NCBI RefSeq assembly: GCF_014333425.1 | Contig: NZ_JACRYT010000005.1 | Span: 62,001-126,000 of the forward strand | Length of the DNA stretch: 64,000 bases | Source of the DNA: Zhenpiania hominis | Lineage (GTDB): Bacteria > Bacillota > Clostridia > Peptostreptococcales > Anaerovoracaceae | Direction of reading: 5' to 3' | Shown here: positions 17,101 through 24,787 of the stretch, one piece after another | Position numbering within the stretch: position 1 is the first letter of the stretch | Layout of the letters: the number at the start of each line of letters is the position of its first letter | The notes under the pieces: model-generated | What the model saw: the letters and a program-made list of their open reading frames with translations, nothing else | What the model was told of the DNA's origin: nothing | Databases searched by the model: none | Program-made: the position numbers and the translations under genes

Positions 17101-17947
17101 TACCATTCAGGAAGGAATCATAACAAAGTGCCAGATGACTAATCAAATGCAAATGGGGCGGATCCGGATACAGAAAAGCGGAGAATCTTACCAAATTAAG
17201 GATAAAAAGGAGTATCTCTATGAAAAAAACGAAGCTCTTGCAGGAGCCGAATTTGCAGTGATAGCGGCGGAAAATATTTATTCTCCTACTGGACATCTGT
17301 ATGTAAGAAAAGGTGCTACTGTAGAACGAATGGTAACGAATCAAAAAGGACAGGCAGAAACAAGACCACTGCACTTGGGAAAATATCAGATAAAAGAAAT
17401 CAAAATCCCAGAGGGATATGTGAAAGCAATCGATCGTCTTGTTGAACTGAAACCGGGAGAGCAAAATATAGAAGTCGTTGACGTACAGGTAAATATCCAA
17501 AATCACCGAATCAAGGGCGGGGTAGAAATCAGCAAGGTCGATGTTTCTACCAAGGAACCTCTACCAAACACCGGAATCCGTATTTTAGATGAAAGAAAAC
17601 AGGAAATCTTAAAAGGAAGAACGGATAAAGATGGAAAACTGACATTTCAAAAGATGCCTGCAGGAATTTATTATTTCCAGGAATTTGATGCTCCACCGAA
17701 TTATCAACTTAACGAAGAAGCGCATCTATTTGAAATAAAAGAAGATGGGGAAATCGTTCGATGTGAAATGACCAACAAAGCAAATCCAGTAGTGATGGGG
17801 AATACTCCCCAAACTGGTGATGGGAATAAAATTGGACCGTTGATCGGGATTTTACTGCTTTCTTTGATTGCCTTGTTCTTTGCAGCTCTCACAAAACGAA
17901 GGGATGTCGAAGAATGGGAGAATCAAGAAGTCGATCAAGATAAGTAG
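14192..17947 (+). CDS. large sortase-type surface protein: thioester-like domain plus SpaA/Cna-B repeats
   Basis: About 1251 aa. ATG 14192 (AAGGGGA upstream) begins a signal peptide (K-K-K-G-K-R-F-L-I-L-L-L-I-A-M-L, cleavage near V-R-A-G). Residues 90-200 resemble a thioester domain: A-Y-C-V-Q-P (Cys about 114) and, later, D-D-A-Y-A-L-C-H-M-I-L-S-Y; the second partner (normally Gln in T-Q-x-A) appears as C-H here. Several SpaA/Cna-B isopeptide-type repeats follow (G-x-x-x-(L/I)-x-K-x-D ... G-x-Y-x-(F/V)-x-E-x-x-A-P-x-G/N-Y), two of them near-duplicates around 900 and 1100. The C-terminus has N-T-P-Q-T-G-D, a hydrophobic stretch and a basic tail, i.e. a sortase signal of variant type. An upstream in-frame region (14030-14191) spans a terminator and is not used. 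Adhesin or mating-contact protein by inference. Confidence 0.87.
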   Translation: METVKKKGKRFLILLLIAMLICGIPLEVRAGAVKESNIAQNGEAIQLEAADIKTESVMKELEQQNGMVLFSTGASPLAANARVELTYSRTIQYENFFTRNFRVKIDGKTKVAYCVQPKETPPAEGAHTAIDYNNKLMSKALYYSWGYPGYDRNTKQYVSKKDDDDDWADDDDAYALCHMILSYLYDKSSADSDAFYGVSSDTIKLVKQVADKIENDWPDAPTDSSLKLNYSSVKATWDAENQVQETPVFRLTAHSDNRIQIPLPKGVKIHRTRDGVTKTYGSERTIKVYGGDTFYFTADKSVRGTWKTGNLEGSLSSFNPYLIRVSGSQDILFCGTGETSNTSFSVTWVEWGKLTVKKLLEDGEKSIDLELDFYDGIQFQLTGNNVNIALKPDKNGNLIDSNGNTTLELLPGTYVLSETSVPDRYREKLQKEIIITAGEERKESLNNLVKKGNFRLLKVYKEDLQDNESIVFDREAGVVFRVWDADYYMAGWNFEDVPTMFKDEITTDQNGEAGTKDLPVGEYLVQQVTTDQNHWKVKDFFVDIEDKTTTTKPITVIGNKTTEVPVKFIKIDAETEKVVRIAGIQFQVYDREGNLIIQQDKKGNPVDTYVTDANGEAWMEAALPAGQYQVKEIKAPPGYALADEMVSFSVNSETQKGEVIEVRVADKPQKVELLLHKQAETFLPDPTYARFSYVEMAMPFVKFDVMAAEDIETGDGTIRLKKGSIAESDLLTDEQGSAQTKPLYPGKYVILEKGLYSKVKQYHLKETDLTNIVTNWQIALQDAGKKLPSQIEREAFETALSKPLEQEFKIDHEGNSFWEAPRVTGPEYSFDSIQEKILQDYLRDLPVEQIEEIWRELSLDRYDVPQDGIVAQVELKADEAAVEITRQELTIKNKLKKGGMKLTKTDLSDGRPIPNTGIRIYLEDQRTVIFEGRTDQDGILTIPELPIGHYYFQEYDAPSGYLIDENLYSFTIQEGIITKCQMTNQMQMGRIRIQKSGESYQIKDKKEYLYEKNEALAGAEFAVIAAENIYSPTGHLYVRKGATVERMVTNQKGQAETRPLHLGKYQIKEIKIPEGYVKAIDRLVELKPGEQNIEVVDVQVNIQNHRIKGGVEISKVDVSTKEPLPNTGIRILDERKQEILKGRTDKDGKLTFQKMPAGIYYFQEFDAPPNYQLNEEAHLFEIKEDGEIVRCEMTNKANPVVMGNTPQTGDGNKIGPLIGILLLSLIALFFAALTKRRDVEEWENQEVDQDK

Positions 17948-17971
17948 TTCTGCGAAAAAAGATAAAACCAA

Positions 17972-18002
17972 GGAAAGGCAGCCTTCGCTTTGCTGCCTTT
18001 CC
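17972..18002 (+). other. 11-bp perfect hairpin before the transfer operon
   Basis: GGAAAGGCAGC pairs with GCTGCCTTTCC around a 9-base loop. No T-run follows, so it is a poor terminator; it ends 15 bases before the SSB start. It could be a processing or attenuation hairpin or part of an origin of transfer upstream of the mobilization genes. Confidence 0.6.
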
Positions 18003-18017
18003 GGAAAGGAATAGAAA

Positions 18018-18353
18018 ATGAATCGAGTGACATTAATCGGGAGACTGACAACCGAACCGAAAGTATCAGAAACAGAGACAACAACTGTGTTGAATATGGT
18101 GATTGCAGTCAGGCGGCCAACCAAAGACGATAAAGCGGACTTTCCACTTATCACGGTATTTGGAAAATTGGCGAACCATTGTGCCGAACATCTGCAAAAG
18201 GGAAGCCTGATTGGAGTGGATGGGAAACTGCAGACCAGTCGGTATGAAGATGAAACCGGACATATGACTTATCGCTGCAATGTGGTAGCAAATAAAATTG
18301 ATTTTCTGAGTTGGGGAGAACCGCGCGATGAAGACGAAGCCGATTCGGAGTAG
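18018..18353 (+). CDS. ssb: single-stranded DNA-binding protein
   Basis: 111 aa, an OB-fold without the usual acidic C-terminal tail of chromosomal SSBs (ends D-E-D-E-A-D-S-E, a short acidic stretch, but lacks the D-D-I-P-F tip). Signatures: N-R-V-T-L-I-G-R-L-T-T-E-P at the start, P-L-I-T-V-F-G-K-L-A and G-S-L-I-G-V-D-G-K-L-Q-T-S-R-Y-E. ATG 18018 behind GGAAAGGAA. First gene of the transfer operon, it probably coats the transferred strand. It overlaps mobC by 26 bases. Confidence 0.93.
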   Translation: MNRVTLIGRLTTEPKVSETETTTVLNMVIAVRRPTKDDKADFPLITVFGKLANHCAEHLQKGSLIGVDGKLQTSRYEDETGHMTYRCNVVANKIDFLSWGEPRDEDEADSE

Positions 18354-18690
18354 TCAGTCCCCTGTTCGAGTCTATTTATCGAAAGAAGAACATCTGCGTC
18401 TGAATCGGCTATGCCAAGCGAGCGGTTATTCGAAGTCGGCCTATTTCCGAAGCCTTCTGAATTTATCGGTACCAAAGCCAAAGCCGCCGATTGAGTATCA
18501 TCTGTTTATGAGGCATCTTTCTGCTGTCGGGAACAATCTGAATCAAATTGCAAAAGTGGCGAATGCATTCGGAATTGTGAAACCAGAGGAATGGGAACAG
18601 ATTTCTCTGGAATTAAAAACACTCATACTGGAAATTCGGAGGGATTTTCAGCTTCCGGAAAGAATGAATGATGGCAATCACAAAGATTAA
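18328..18690 (+). CDS. MobC-like relaxosome accessory protein
   Basis: 120 aa. N-terminal ribbon-helix-helix-like segment (V-R-V-Y-L-S-K-E-E-H-L-R-L-N-R-L) and the MobC hallmark G-N-N-L-N-Q-I-A-K at about residue 70, then a long helix. MobC proteins bind the origin of transfer and assist nicking. Overlaps ssb upstream and the relaxase downstream, so the three are translated as a unit. Confidence 0.88.
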   Translation: MKTKPIRSSQSPVRVYLSKEEHLRLNRLCQASGYSKSAYFRSLLNLSVPKPKPPIEYHLFMRHLSAVGNNLNQIAKVANAFGIVKPEEWEQISLELKTLILEIRRDFQLPERMNDGNHKD

Positions 18691-19972
18691 GCCAATTTAT
18701 CAAAGCAGAGGGCTGAGGCAACCGATCGAGTATATAACCGATTTTCGAAAAACAGAAAAAAAGGAAGATATTTTGAATCAAGTTTCGGATTATGTAAGAA
18801 ACCCGGAAAAAACACAAGCTCCGTTTGTAACAGGAATTAACTGCCAGCCAGATACTGCACCAGAAGAAATGGATTACGTGAAAAAACAGTTTGGAAAAGA
18901 AGATGGGATCTTAGCCCATCATGTTTTCCAATCGTTCCTGCCGGGAGAAATCACACCGGGATTGGCCCATCAGCTTGGAATCGAACTTGCGACACGCTTA
19001 TGGGCGGATCGATTTCAGGTAGTAATTGCAACCCATCTTGACAAGGCTCATATCCATAATCATCTGCTCCTGAATTCGGTTTCCTTTGTAGATGGAAAAA
19101 AATACAACGGATGCAAAAAGACCTATGCAGAAATTCGCTCTGTTTCCGATGCTCTTTGCAGAGAATACGGACTGTCCGTGATTAACCATCCGAAGTATCG
19201 GGGAAAAAGCCGTGCCGAATGGGAAGCAGAGCATTCAGGAAGGTCAACCTGGCGAAGTCTCATTCGAGATGATATTGATCTGGCGATTCAGAAATCGAGG
19301 ACAATGAGTGACTTTTATCGAGAATTGCGGCATATGCATTATGATTTAAAGATGGGAAAACACTTTGCATTACGACCAGCAGGAAAAGAGCGATACATTC
19401 GTTTGCGCTCTCTGAACCATGAAGCGTATACACTGGAAGGAATTCGTAAACGTATTGCGGAGCAGTATGCTACACATTACGGGCAAATATCAAAGCCAAG
19501 GCGATACAGTAAAAAATGCTATGCCTCGGCAGGGAAACCAAAGCGGAAACTGCCCAAATATAAAGCGTTGTACTATGTTTATTTGTTTCAACTTGGAAAA
19601 ATTAAACAAAAACGCCCGACGTATTTAGATTATCGAATCAAAGAAGAGATTCGGTATCTGGAACAAATATCGGAACAGGCAAAACTGATTGCCAAGTATA
19701 ACATTCAGGACGAGAGTGGTTTACAGGCTATTTTAGACACGCTAGAAAAAAATTGCAAATCTCTGCAAGGCGTATCGGATCCGGAACAAATGAAACAGAG
19801 AAACACGATTCAGAAAGAAATCCGAACTTGCAGACGTATTCAGACAATGAGTAAGCGACTGGCAGCAAAAAACAAATTAGTGCGGGAGAGCATCAAACAA
19901 AGACCAAAAGAGGAAATAAAAAAATCGAAATCATTTGCGAATTTTAAAGGGGGAAAGGAACATGAGCGTTGA
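18668..19972 (+). CDS. MobA/VirD2-type relaxase (MOBP-like)
   Basis: 434 aa. The N-terminal catalytic domain has a candidate nicking Tyr in the first 40 residues (I-Y-Q-S-R-G or E-Y-I-T-D) and the metal-binding three-His motif H-L-D-K-A-H-I-H-N-H (about residues 121-131). A charged helical C-terminal half (300-434) is typical for the linkage to the coupling protein. A second ATG three bases downstream (18671) is an equally possible start. It overlaps mobC by 23 bases. Covalent attachment to the 5' end of the nicked strand and transfer through VirD4 is the family's established function. Confidence 0.92.
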   Translation: MMAITKIKPIYQSRGLRQPIEYITDFRKTEKKEDILNQVSDYVRNPEKTQAPFVTGINCQPDTAPEEMDYVKKQFGKEDGILAHHVFQSFLPGEITPGLAHQLGIELATRLWADRFQVVIATHLDKAHIHNHLLLNSVSFVDGKKYNGCKKTYAEIRSVSDALCREYGLSVINHPKYRGKSRAEWEAEHSGRSTWRSLIRDDIDLAIQKSRTMSDFYRELRHMHYDLKMGKHFALRPAGKERYIRLRSLNHEAYTLEGIRKRIAEQYATHYGQISKPRRYSKKCYASAGKPKRKLPKYKALYYVYLFQLGKIKQKRPTYLDYRIKEEIRYLEQISEQAKLIAKYNIQDESGLQAILDTLEKNCKSLQGVSDPEQMKQRNTIQKEIRTCRRIQTMSKRLAAKNKLVRESIKQRPKEEIKKSKSFANFKGGKEHER

Positions 19973-20984
19973 AAGTGAAGCGGCAGAAACTGCGATTCGT
20001 ATTACGATGGATGGGACGGAAAAAATGATTTTGCTTTCTGGAAAAGCAGCAGCGCTTTCCGGAAAGCTACTGATTTATTTGACGGCTCTGTTAAGTCAAA
20101 AAAGCCGTGTACGACAGATTGCGGAAAATCCTACAGGAATGTGTACCGCAACCATTCCAGAAGAAAAGGTGAAAGAGTTTGCAGTTACTGCGAAAAAATA
20201 CAATCTGAAATTCTTTATTGCAAAAGATAAATTGCATGATCCGGGATTTGAAGATATTTGTGTGAAAGCGGAGGATGCACCTGTTGTAAAGCGGATTTGT
20301 GAAAAACTAAAAATTGGGATTCCCGATCAGCAAAACATGCAGTTGCAGGATGAAACCATTCCCTTTGAGCAGGTGATGCGAGCCTATGAAGGGAAGGCGA
20401 TGGATCTCGATCGCGCGATTAATCGGATTACGGAACGGGATTATGCCAAAGATACTCCATGCTATGTCTGTGAACGAACCAACCCTCACAAGTATATTCA
20501 ATTAGAGACAAGCAGGGAATCCTTTCACGGGGAAGCATACACTCGAACAAAATATCATGTCTATAAAGAAAATCAGTATGTGAAGACCTTTGATGATGGA
20601 AAATTTGAAGGCAGATCGATTACTTATTGGAGGGAATTGAAAGAGAAAATGCTTGTAGCTGGGGGTCTGTCTGGAACTGATCTATTGTTTTTTTCTGAGA
20701 AAGAACCATTCGAACAGTATCAAGCAAAATTTGAACAAAGCTGTACTGCTCTAGAACCGAAACAACTGAAAGAAAAACTGGAAGCAGAATTAAATGCTTT
20801 CCGCACAGAGAAAGAGAATTGCGCAAACCCCAGGAAAGCCCTGGCTGGGAAGGAGTCAGGGCATGGGCAGAAAGTTGGAAAATCTATGCAGAATAATAAT
20901 GGTACGATACATCAATTTGTATCTGAATACCATCACAAGAAGGGAAAAGAATATGGAGGGCGTAGCCATGAAATGGAGCGATAA
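19962..20984 (+). CDS. PcfB-like (DUF3801) conjugation protein
   Basis: About 340 aa. ATG 19962 has AAAGGGGGAAAGG directly upstream; an ATG at 19935 lies inside the relaxase. Residues 1-130 match the PcfB/DUF3801 pattern (E-A-A-E-T-A-I-R-I-T-M-D-G-T-E-K, then L-L-I-Y-L-T-A-L-L and L-K-F-F-I-A-K-D). The C-terminal half is helical and charged, ending in a region that overlaps the VirD4 start. In plasmid pCF10, PcfB escorts the relaxosome to the coupling protein; the same role is inferred here from position between relaxase and VirD4. Confidence 0.82.
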   Translation: MSVESEAAETAIRITMDGTEKMILLSGKAAALSGKLLIYLTALLSQKSRVRQIAENPTGMCTATIPEEKVKEFAVTAKKYNLKFFIAKDKLHDPGFEDICVKAEDAPVVKRICEKLKIGIPDQQNMQLQDETIPFEQVMRAYEGKAMDLDRAINRITERDYAKDTPCYVCERTNPHKYIQLETSRESFHGEAYTRTKYHVYKENQYVKTFDDGKFEGRSITYWRELKEKMLVAGGLSGTDLLFFSEKEPFEQYQAKFEQSCTALEPKQLKEKLEAELNAFRTEKENCANPRKALAGKESGHGQKVGKSMQNNNGTIHQFVSEYHHKKGKEYGGRSHEMER

Positions 20985-22764
20985 ACTATATGTGGCTTTC
21001 GGCCTGGGAATCGTGCTGTATTTGGGCCTGTTATTTGCTCCAGTGGTTTATGGAGAAGGAAATTTATTTGTAAAATTAAAGCAAGCAGTAGAACTTTTTA
21101 AAACCCCATTGGCTATTCAATTGATACCGGAGACGCCGAAGCTACTGCTCCTATTATGTGGCCTGTATGGATTTGCTCTGTTGGTTTACGGGAGCACGCG
21201 AGGAAATCGACATATTGGGGAAGAGTATGGATCGGCAAAGTGGGGGAATCCGAAATCCTTGTGCCGTAAGTATGCAGACCGTACCTTTCAGAAGAATCGC
21301 CTGCTAACACAAAATGTTCGGATTAGTACGACGGGAAGACCAATTCGGATCAACCAGATGAGCCTGGTGCTCGGAGGATCTGGAACCGGAAAATCTTATT
21401 TTTATGCGAAACCAAATCTTCTTCAGGCCAATACGTCTTACATTGTACTGGATCCGGCAGGGGAACTGGTCGCTGCAACCGGAAACTTCCTGGAGGAGGA
21501 AGGATATAAGGTGCGTGTACTGGATCTGGCAGAACCGGAACGATCCTGGCATTATAATCCGTTCTGGTATCTTCGAAAAGAAGCAGATATTCTACGACTT
21601 GTGAAAAGTTTATTTCAGGCAACGGTTCCAAAAGACAGTAAAAGCAGCGATCCGATGTGGGATAATCTTGCGGAAATCCTCTGTGTTGCCTATGTTGCAC
21701 TGCTTTATGATTTTGGAAGCCCAGAAGAGAAAAATATGCGTACCTTAATGTGGATTTCTCAGGAAGATACAATCGAGGAAGATGAGAATGGAGGAGTGAA
21801 AGAAAATGCGATTATGGCGTTTTTTCAAATGATTGAACAAAGAGATCCGGAACATCTGGCGGTAAAAGCCTATAAATCTGCCACAAAAGGTGCTGCAAAA
21901 ACGAGACTAAGTGTACAAGCAACCCTGCAGGGGAGACTGGAAAAATTCAACCTGGAAAGTGTATGTCGAATGACAGATTATGATGAATTGGAGTTAGCGC
22001 AAATCGGAATGGAAAAAACCGCTTTGTTTCTTGTGATCCCCGCAGAAGACACAAGTATGAATTTTATGATCAGTATGCTGTATGGTCAACTGTTCCCGTT
22101 GCTTTATGAAACAGCCAAAAAAAGCCCGGGCCTGAAACTGCCTGAACCTACTCACATTTTGATGGATGAATTTTCCAATGTAAAAGTCCCAGATGAGTTT
22201 ATGACCTATTTGACAACGGGGCGAAAACATCAAATATCCTTCTCCATTTTGATTCAATCGATCAGCCAATTAGAAAAGATGTATCCGAAAAGTGAGTATG
22301 AAACTTTGATCGGAAACTGCGATCAATTCCTGTATCTTGGTAGCAATGAACATAAAACTCAAAAGCTGATTTCGGAATGGATGGGGAAAGAAACAATCCA
22401 AGTTAAAACCAGCAATATCAGTAAAGGGCGGAATGGACAGTATTCGGAAAATGAGCAAAAAATTGCAAGGAATCTGTTGGAGCCAGATGAAGTGGACACA
22501 CAAATTGGAGAAGAGTATGCCATTTTAAAAATACGAGGAAATCGATTTGTCCTGGATAAGAAAATTGATCCAAAGAAGCACCCCAACTATGCCCGATCGG
22601 CAGATGGAGCAGGAACGCGATTTCTCTATGGGAATGCGCAACTAGACGCAAGAATCCAGGAGACAACAGAAGTCAGAGAGGCAGATTTGGAAATCAATCT
22701 TAATTTTTTGTCCAAAGAAAAGCTGGAAACGGTAGTAACACTTAGCTTATACGATGAGGAGTAA
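20968..22764 (+). CDS. VirD4/TraG-type type IV coupling protein
   Basis: About 598 aa. Two N-terminal transmembrane segments (residues 7-27 and 55-75), then the RecA-like ATPase: Walker A G-G-S-G-T-G-K-S (about 137) and Walker B H-I-L-M-D-E-F-S (about 398), plus the T-G-R-K-H-Q-I-S-F motif III region. ATG 20968 is preceded by GGAGGGC; ATG 20953 is an alternative. The 174 bases further upstream that stay open are inside the PcfB-like gene and are not coding in this frame. It connects the relaxosome to the transfer channel. Confidence 0.93.
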   Translation: MKWSDKLYVAFGLGIVLYLGLLFAPVVYGEGNLFVKLKQAVELFKTPLAIQLIPETPKLLLLLCGLYGFALLVYGSTRGNRHIGEEYGSAKWGNPKSLCRKYADRTFQKNRLLTQNVRISTTGRPIRINQMSLVLGGSGTGKSYFYAKPNLLQANTSYIVLDPAGELVAATGNFLEEEGYKVRVLDLAEPERSWHYNPFWYLRKEADILRLVKSLFQATVPKDSKSSDPMWDNLAEILCVAYVALLYDFGSPEEKNMRTLMWISQEDTIEEDENGGVKENAIMAFFQMIEQRDPEHLAVKAYKSATKGAAKTRLSVQATLQGRLEKFNLESVCRMTDYDELELAQIGMEKTALFLVIPAEDTSMNFMISMLYGQLFPLLYETAKKSPGLKLPEPTHILMDEFSNVKVPDEFMTYLTTGRKHQISFSILIQSISQLEKMYPKSEYETLIGNCDQFLYLGSNEHKTQKLISEWMGKETIQVKTSNISKGRNGQYSENEQKIARNLLEPDEVDTQIGEEYAILKIRGNRFVLDKKIDPKKHPNYARSADGAGTRFLYGNAQLDARIQETTEVREADLEINLNFLSKEKLETVVTLSLYDEE

Positions 22765-22767
22765 TTT

Positions 22768-23052
22768 ATGAAACGAGCAATATGGATAGCATGTGCGAGC
22801 ATGCTTTTTTTTGTATCTACAACTGCTGTTTGTTTTGCAGCAGGAAGTATTCAGGCTTCGATTAACAGCCTGAATACCCTGATTACAGGAGTGGTAAAGG
22901 GTGTCGGCGGAATTTGTATCATTTTGGGAATTCTTCAGTTTGGAATTTCGGTAAAGTCCCATGATGCAGCGCAACGCAGCACAGGGCTTTTGGCAATTGC
23001 AGGAGGCCTTGTGATTTTTTTCGCACCGGAGATCCTTGCAGAGATCTCCTGA
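22768..23052 (+). CDS. Maff2-family / VirB2-like small membrane protein
   Basis: 94 aa with a signal peptide (K-R-A-I-W-I-A ... C-F-A-A-G) and two hydrophobic helices separated by S-V-K-S-H-D-A-A-Q-R. Three bases after the coupling-protein stop. The family sits at this position in Tn1549-like elements and has the size and topology of a VirB2/TrbC pilin, but pilus formation is not shown. Confidence 0.85.
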   Translation: MKRAIWIACASMLFFVSTTAVCFAAGSIQASINSLNTLITGVVKGVGGICIILGILQFGISVKSHDAAQRSTGLLAIAGGLVIFFAPEILAEIS

Positions 23053-23066
23053 TGAGGAAGTGAACG

Positions 23067-23903
23067 ATGAGTATTTTGGAACATGCGCTCAAGCTGTTCA
23101 ATTCTTTTATGGAGAAAACATGGGAACTTTTAAGTCAGGGAATGGATAGTTTTTTGGGCGGAAAAATCTGGACTTTGATGTGCCAAATTAATGAAGGCCT
23201 GCAGGCCGGATCGTTTGCGCTTCTGGTGTTGTTTACTCTGATAGGAATTCTGAAAAGTGCCAGTGCCTTTTCCGATATGAAACGACCGGAAGTCGTAGTA
23301 AAGGTTTTCGTGCGGTTTATTATTGCCAAAGGACTGATTACTTATGGAGCTGCATTTATGCTAAAAGTGTTTGAAATTCTGCAAGCGGTTCTTCAGGAAA
23401 TCAATCAGTATGGAACTGGCTTTACGCATGCCAAACTGCCAGAGATCGTGAATGAAGCACTGGAAGCACCGGGTCTGTTTGAAGTGGTGGATAAAGCGAT
23501 TATGGGAATTGTGGGGCTTTTAAGTTGGATTGTGATCCTAATTGTTGCGTTGACGATATTGATTACGGTATATGCGCGTTTCTTTAAACTATACATGTAT
23601 ACAGGCTTGTCTCCCATCCTGCTCTCTACATTGGGTGGAGAGCCAACACAATCCATTGGAATTGGATTTCTGAAATCCTATGCGGCAGTGTGCCTGGAAG
23701 GTTCCATTATCACGATTGGATGCATTATTTATGCGCGAATCGCAGAAACGGTGCCTGTCACGACCTATGATCTGGATGATAGCTGGGGTGCGGTACTGAC
23801 GGTATTGGAGTATGTCGTATATTTTGTCCTTTATGCATTGGTGCTGGTTGCATCGGTAAAGGGCGCAGATCGAATTGCTAAAGAAATGATGGGAACCGGA
23901 TAA
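23067..23903 (+). CDS. VirB6/TrbL-like polytopic channel protein
   Basis: 278 aa with five or six hydrophobic segments from residue 45 onward and a conserved cytoplasmic-side R-F-F-K-L-Y-M-Y-T-G-L-S-P-I motif (about 172-185), the usual mark of the CD1112/TrbL-like conjugal proteins of clostridial ICEs. GTGAACG ribosome region, 14 bases after the Maff2 gene. It forms the inner-membrane part of the channel by homology of position and topology. Confidence 0.87.
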   Translation: MSILEHALKLFNSFMEKTWELLSQGMDSFLGGKIWTLMCQINEGLQAGSFALLVLFTLIGILKSASAFSDMKRPEVVVKVFVRFIIAKGLITYGAAFMLKVFEILQAVLQEINQYGTGFTHAKLPEIVNEALEAPGLFEVVDKAIMGIVGLLSWIVILIVALTILITVYARFFKLYMYTGLSPILLSTLGGEPTQSIGIGFLKSYAAVCLEGSIITIGCIIYARIAETVPVTTYDLDDSWGAVLTVLEYVVYFVLYALVLVASVKGADRIAKEMMGTG

Positions 23904-23930
23904 CTGGTTTCGATTGAAAGGAGGAAATCA

Positions 23931-24341
23931 ATGAAAGTTGTAATTGTTGAGCCGGAGAAGGATCCCTATGAAGCAGAACTGCCGGATACTTTGGAAGCGA
24001 TGCAGGATATTGTTGGAGGGCATATCGAAATTGCCTATCCTTTTTCCGATCGTGCGTGTATCGTCTGTAATGAAACCGGTTTGCTAGACGGCCTTCCATT
24101 GAATCGGGCCGTAAATGCAGAAACCATTATTGCAGGGACTTTTTTTGTCTGTGGTTTAGGAGAAGAAGATTTAAAGTCCCTCAGTAAGGAGCAGGTTCAA
24201 ACCTATCTAAAACGATTCCACTATCCAGAGATCTTTTTGGAATCACCCCTGGGAGGGATTGTGCCGATAAAAATAAAACGAATGGAGGAAAAGTTCAATC
24301 ATAAAGAACATCATAAGAAAGGACCAAGCCAGGAACGATGA
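23931..24341 (+). CDS. DUF3846-type protein
   Basis: 136 aa, ATG 23931 behind AAAGGAGG. Pattern V-V-I-V-E-P-E-K-D-P-Y-x-A-E-L-P ... L-E-A-M-Q-D-I-V-G-G-x-I-E (first 45 residues) is diagnostic for DUF3846; L-N-R-A-V and I-I-A-G-T-F-F-V-C-G follow. A basic tail ends the protein. It overlaps the PrgI start by four bases. Function unknown although it is often carried by ICEs and phages. Confidence 0.83.
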   Translation: MKVVIVEPEKDPYEAELPDTLEAMQDIVGGHIEIAYPFSDRACIVCNETGLLDGLPLNRAVNAETIIAGTFFVCGLGEEDLKSLSKEQVQTYLKRFHYPEIFLESPLGGIVPIKIKRMEEKFNHKEHHKKGPSQER

Positions 24342-24787
24342 AACTTGAGACAAGGATCAATAAGGAAATCCGGAACTACTCGGAACAAATTTTCTTTGGA
24401 ATGAACTTGAGAGAAACCTTTTTTTCAGCCGCAGCCGTGGTTGCCTCTATCACAACCTATTTTGCGGCAATTCCGTATTTTCATGTAGAAATTGTCAGTT
24501 GGCTTTGTATTCTTGCAGCTGCTCCGTTTGGTTTTTTAGGCTTCTTCCATTGGCATGAACTTTCGGCAGAACAGATAGCCATGCTTTTGTTGAAAGAAGC
24601 TTGCTCCCCGCGGATTATGCTGTATAAAAGCCGAAATGTTTTTTACGAATTAGAACAGGAGGTACAAAAACGTGGGAATCAAAACACTTACAAAATTGGA
24701 AAAAAGACAAAGAAGTCGAAAAAAAAGAAGGACAGCACAGGATCTGATTCCAGTCCTGAGAGAAAAAGATGGCATCTTTTTCTGTGA
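24338..24787 (+). CDS. PrgI-family conjugation membrane protein
   Basis: 149 aa. Two hydrophobic helices (about 27-47 and 51-70) preceded by E-I-R-N-Y-S-E-Q-I-F-F-G-M-N-L-R-E, the PrgI/VirB3-like signature, then a soluble tail rich in Lys. The last 116 bases are overlapped by the start of virB4, an unusually deep overlap. VirB3-like partner of the VirB4 ATPase. Confidence 0.87.
   Translation: MKLETRINKEIRNYSEQIFFGMNLRETFFSAAAVVASITTYFAAIPYFHVEIVSWLCILAAAPFGFLGFFHWHELSAEQIAMLLLKEACSPRIMLYKSRNVFYELEQEVQKRGNQNTYKIGKKTKKSKKKKDSTGSDSSPERKRWHLFL

Noticed and set aside
20794..20967. 58-codon extension of the coupling protein
   Set aside because: Lies within the PcfB-like gene; VirD4 proteins begin with the first membrane helix right after 20968.
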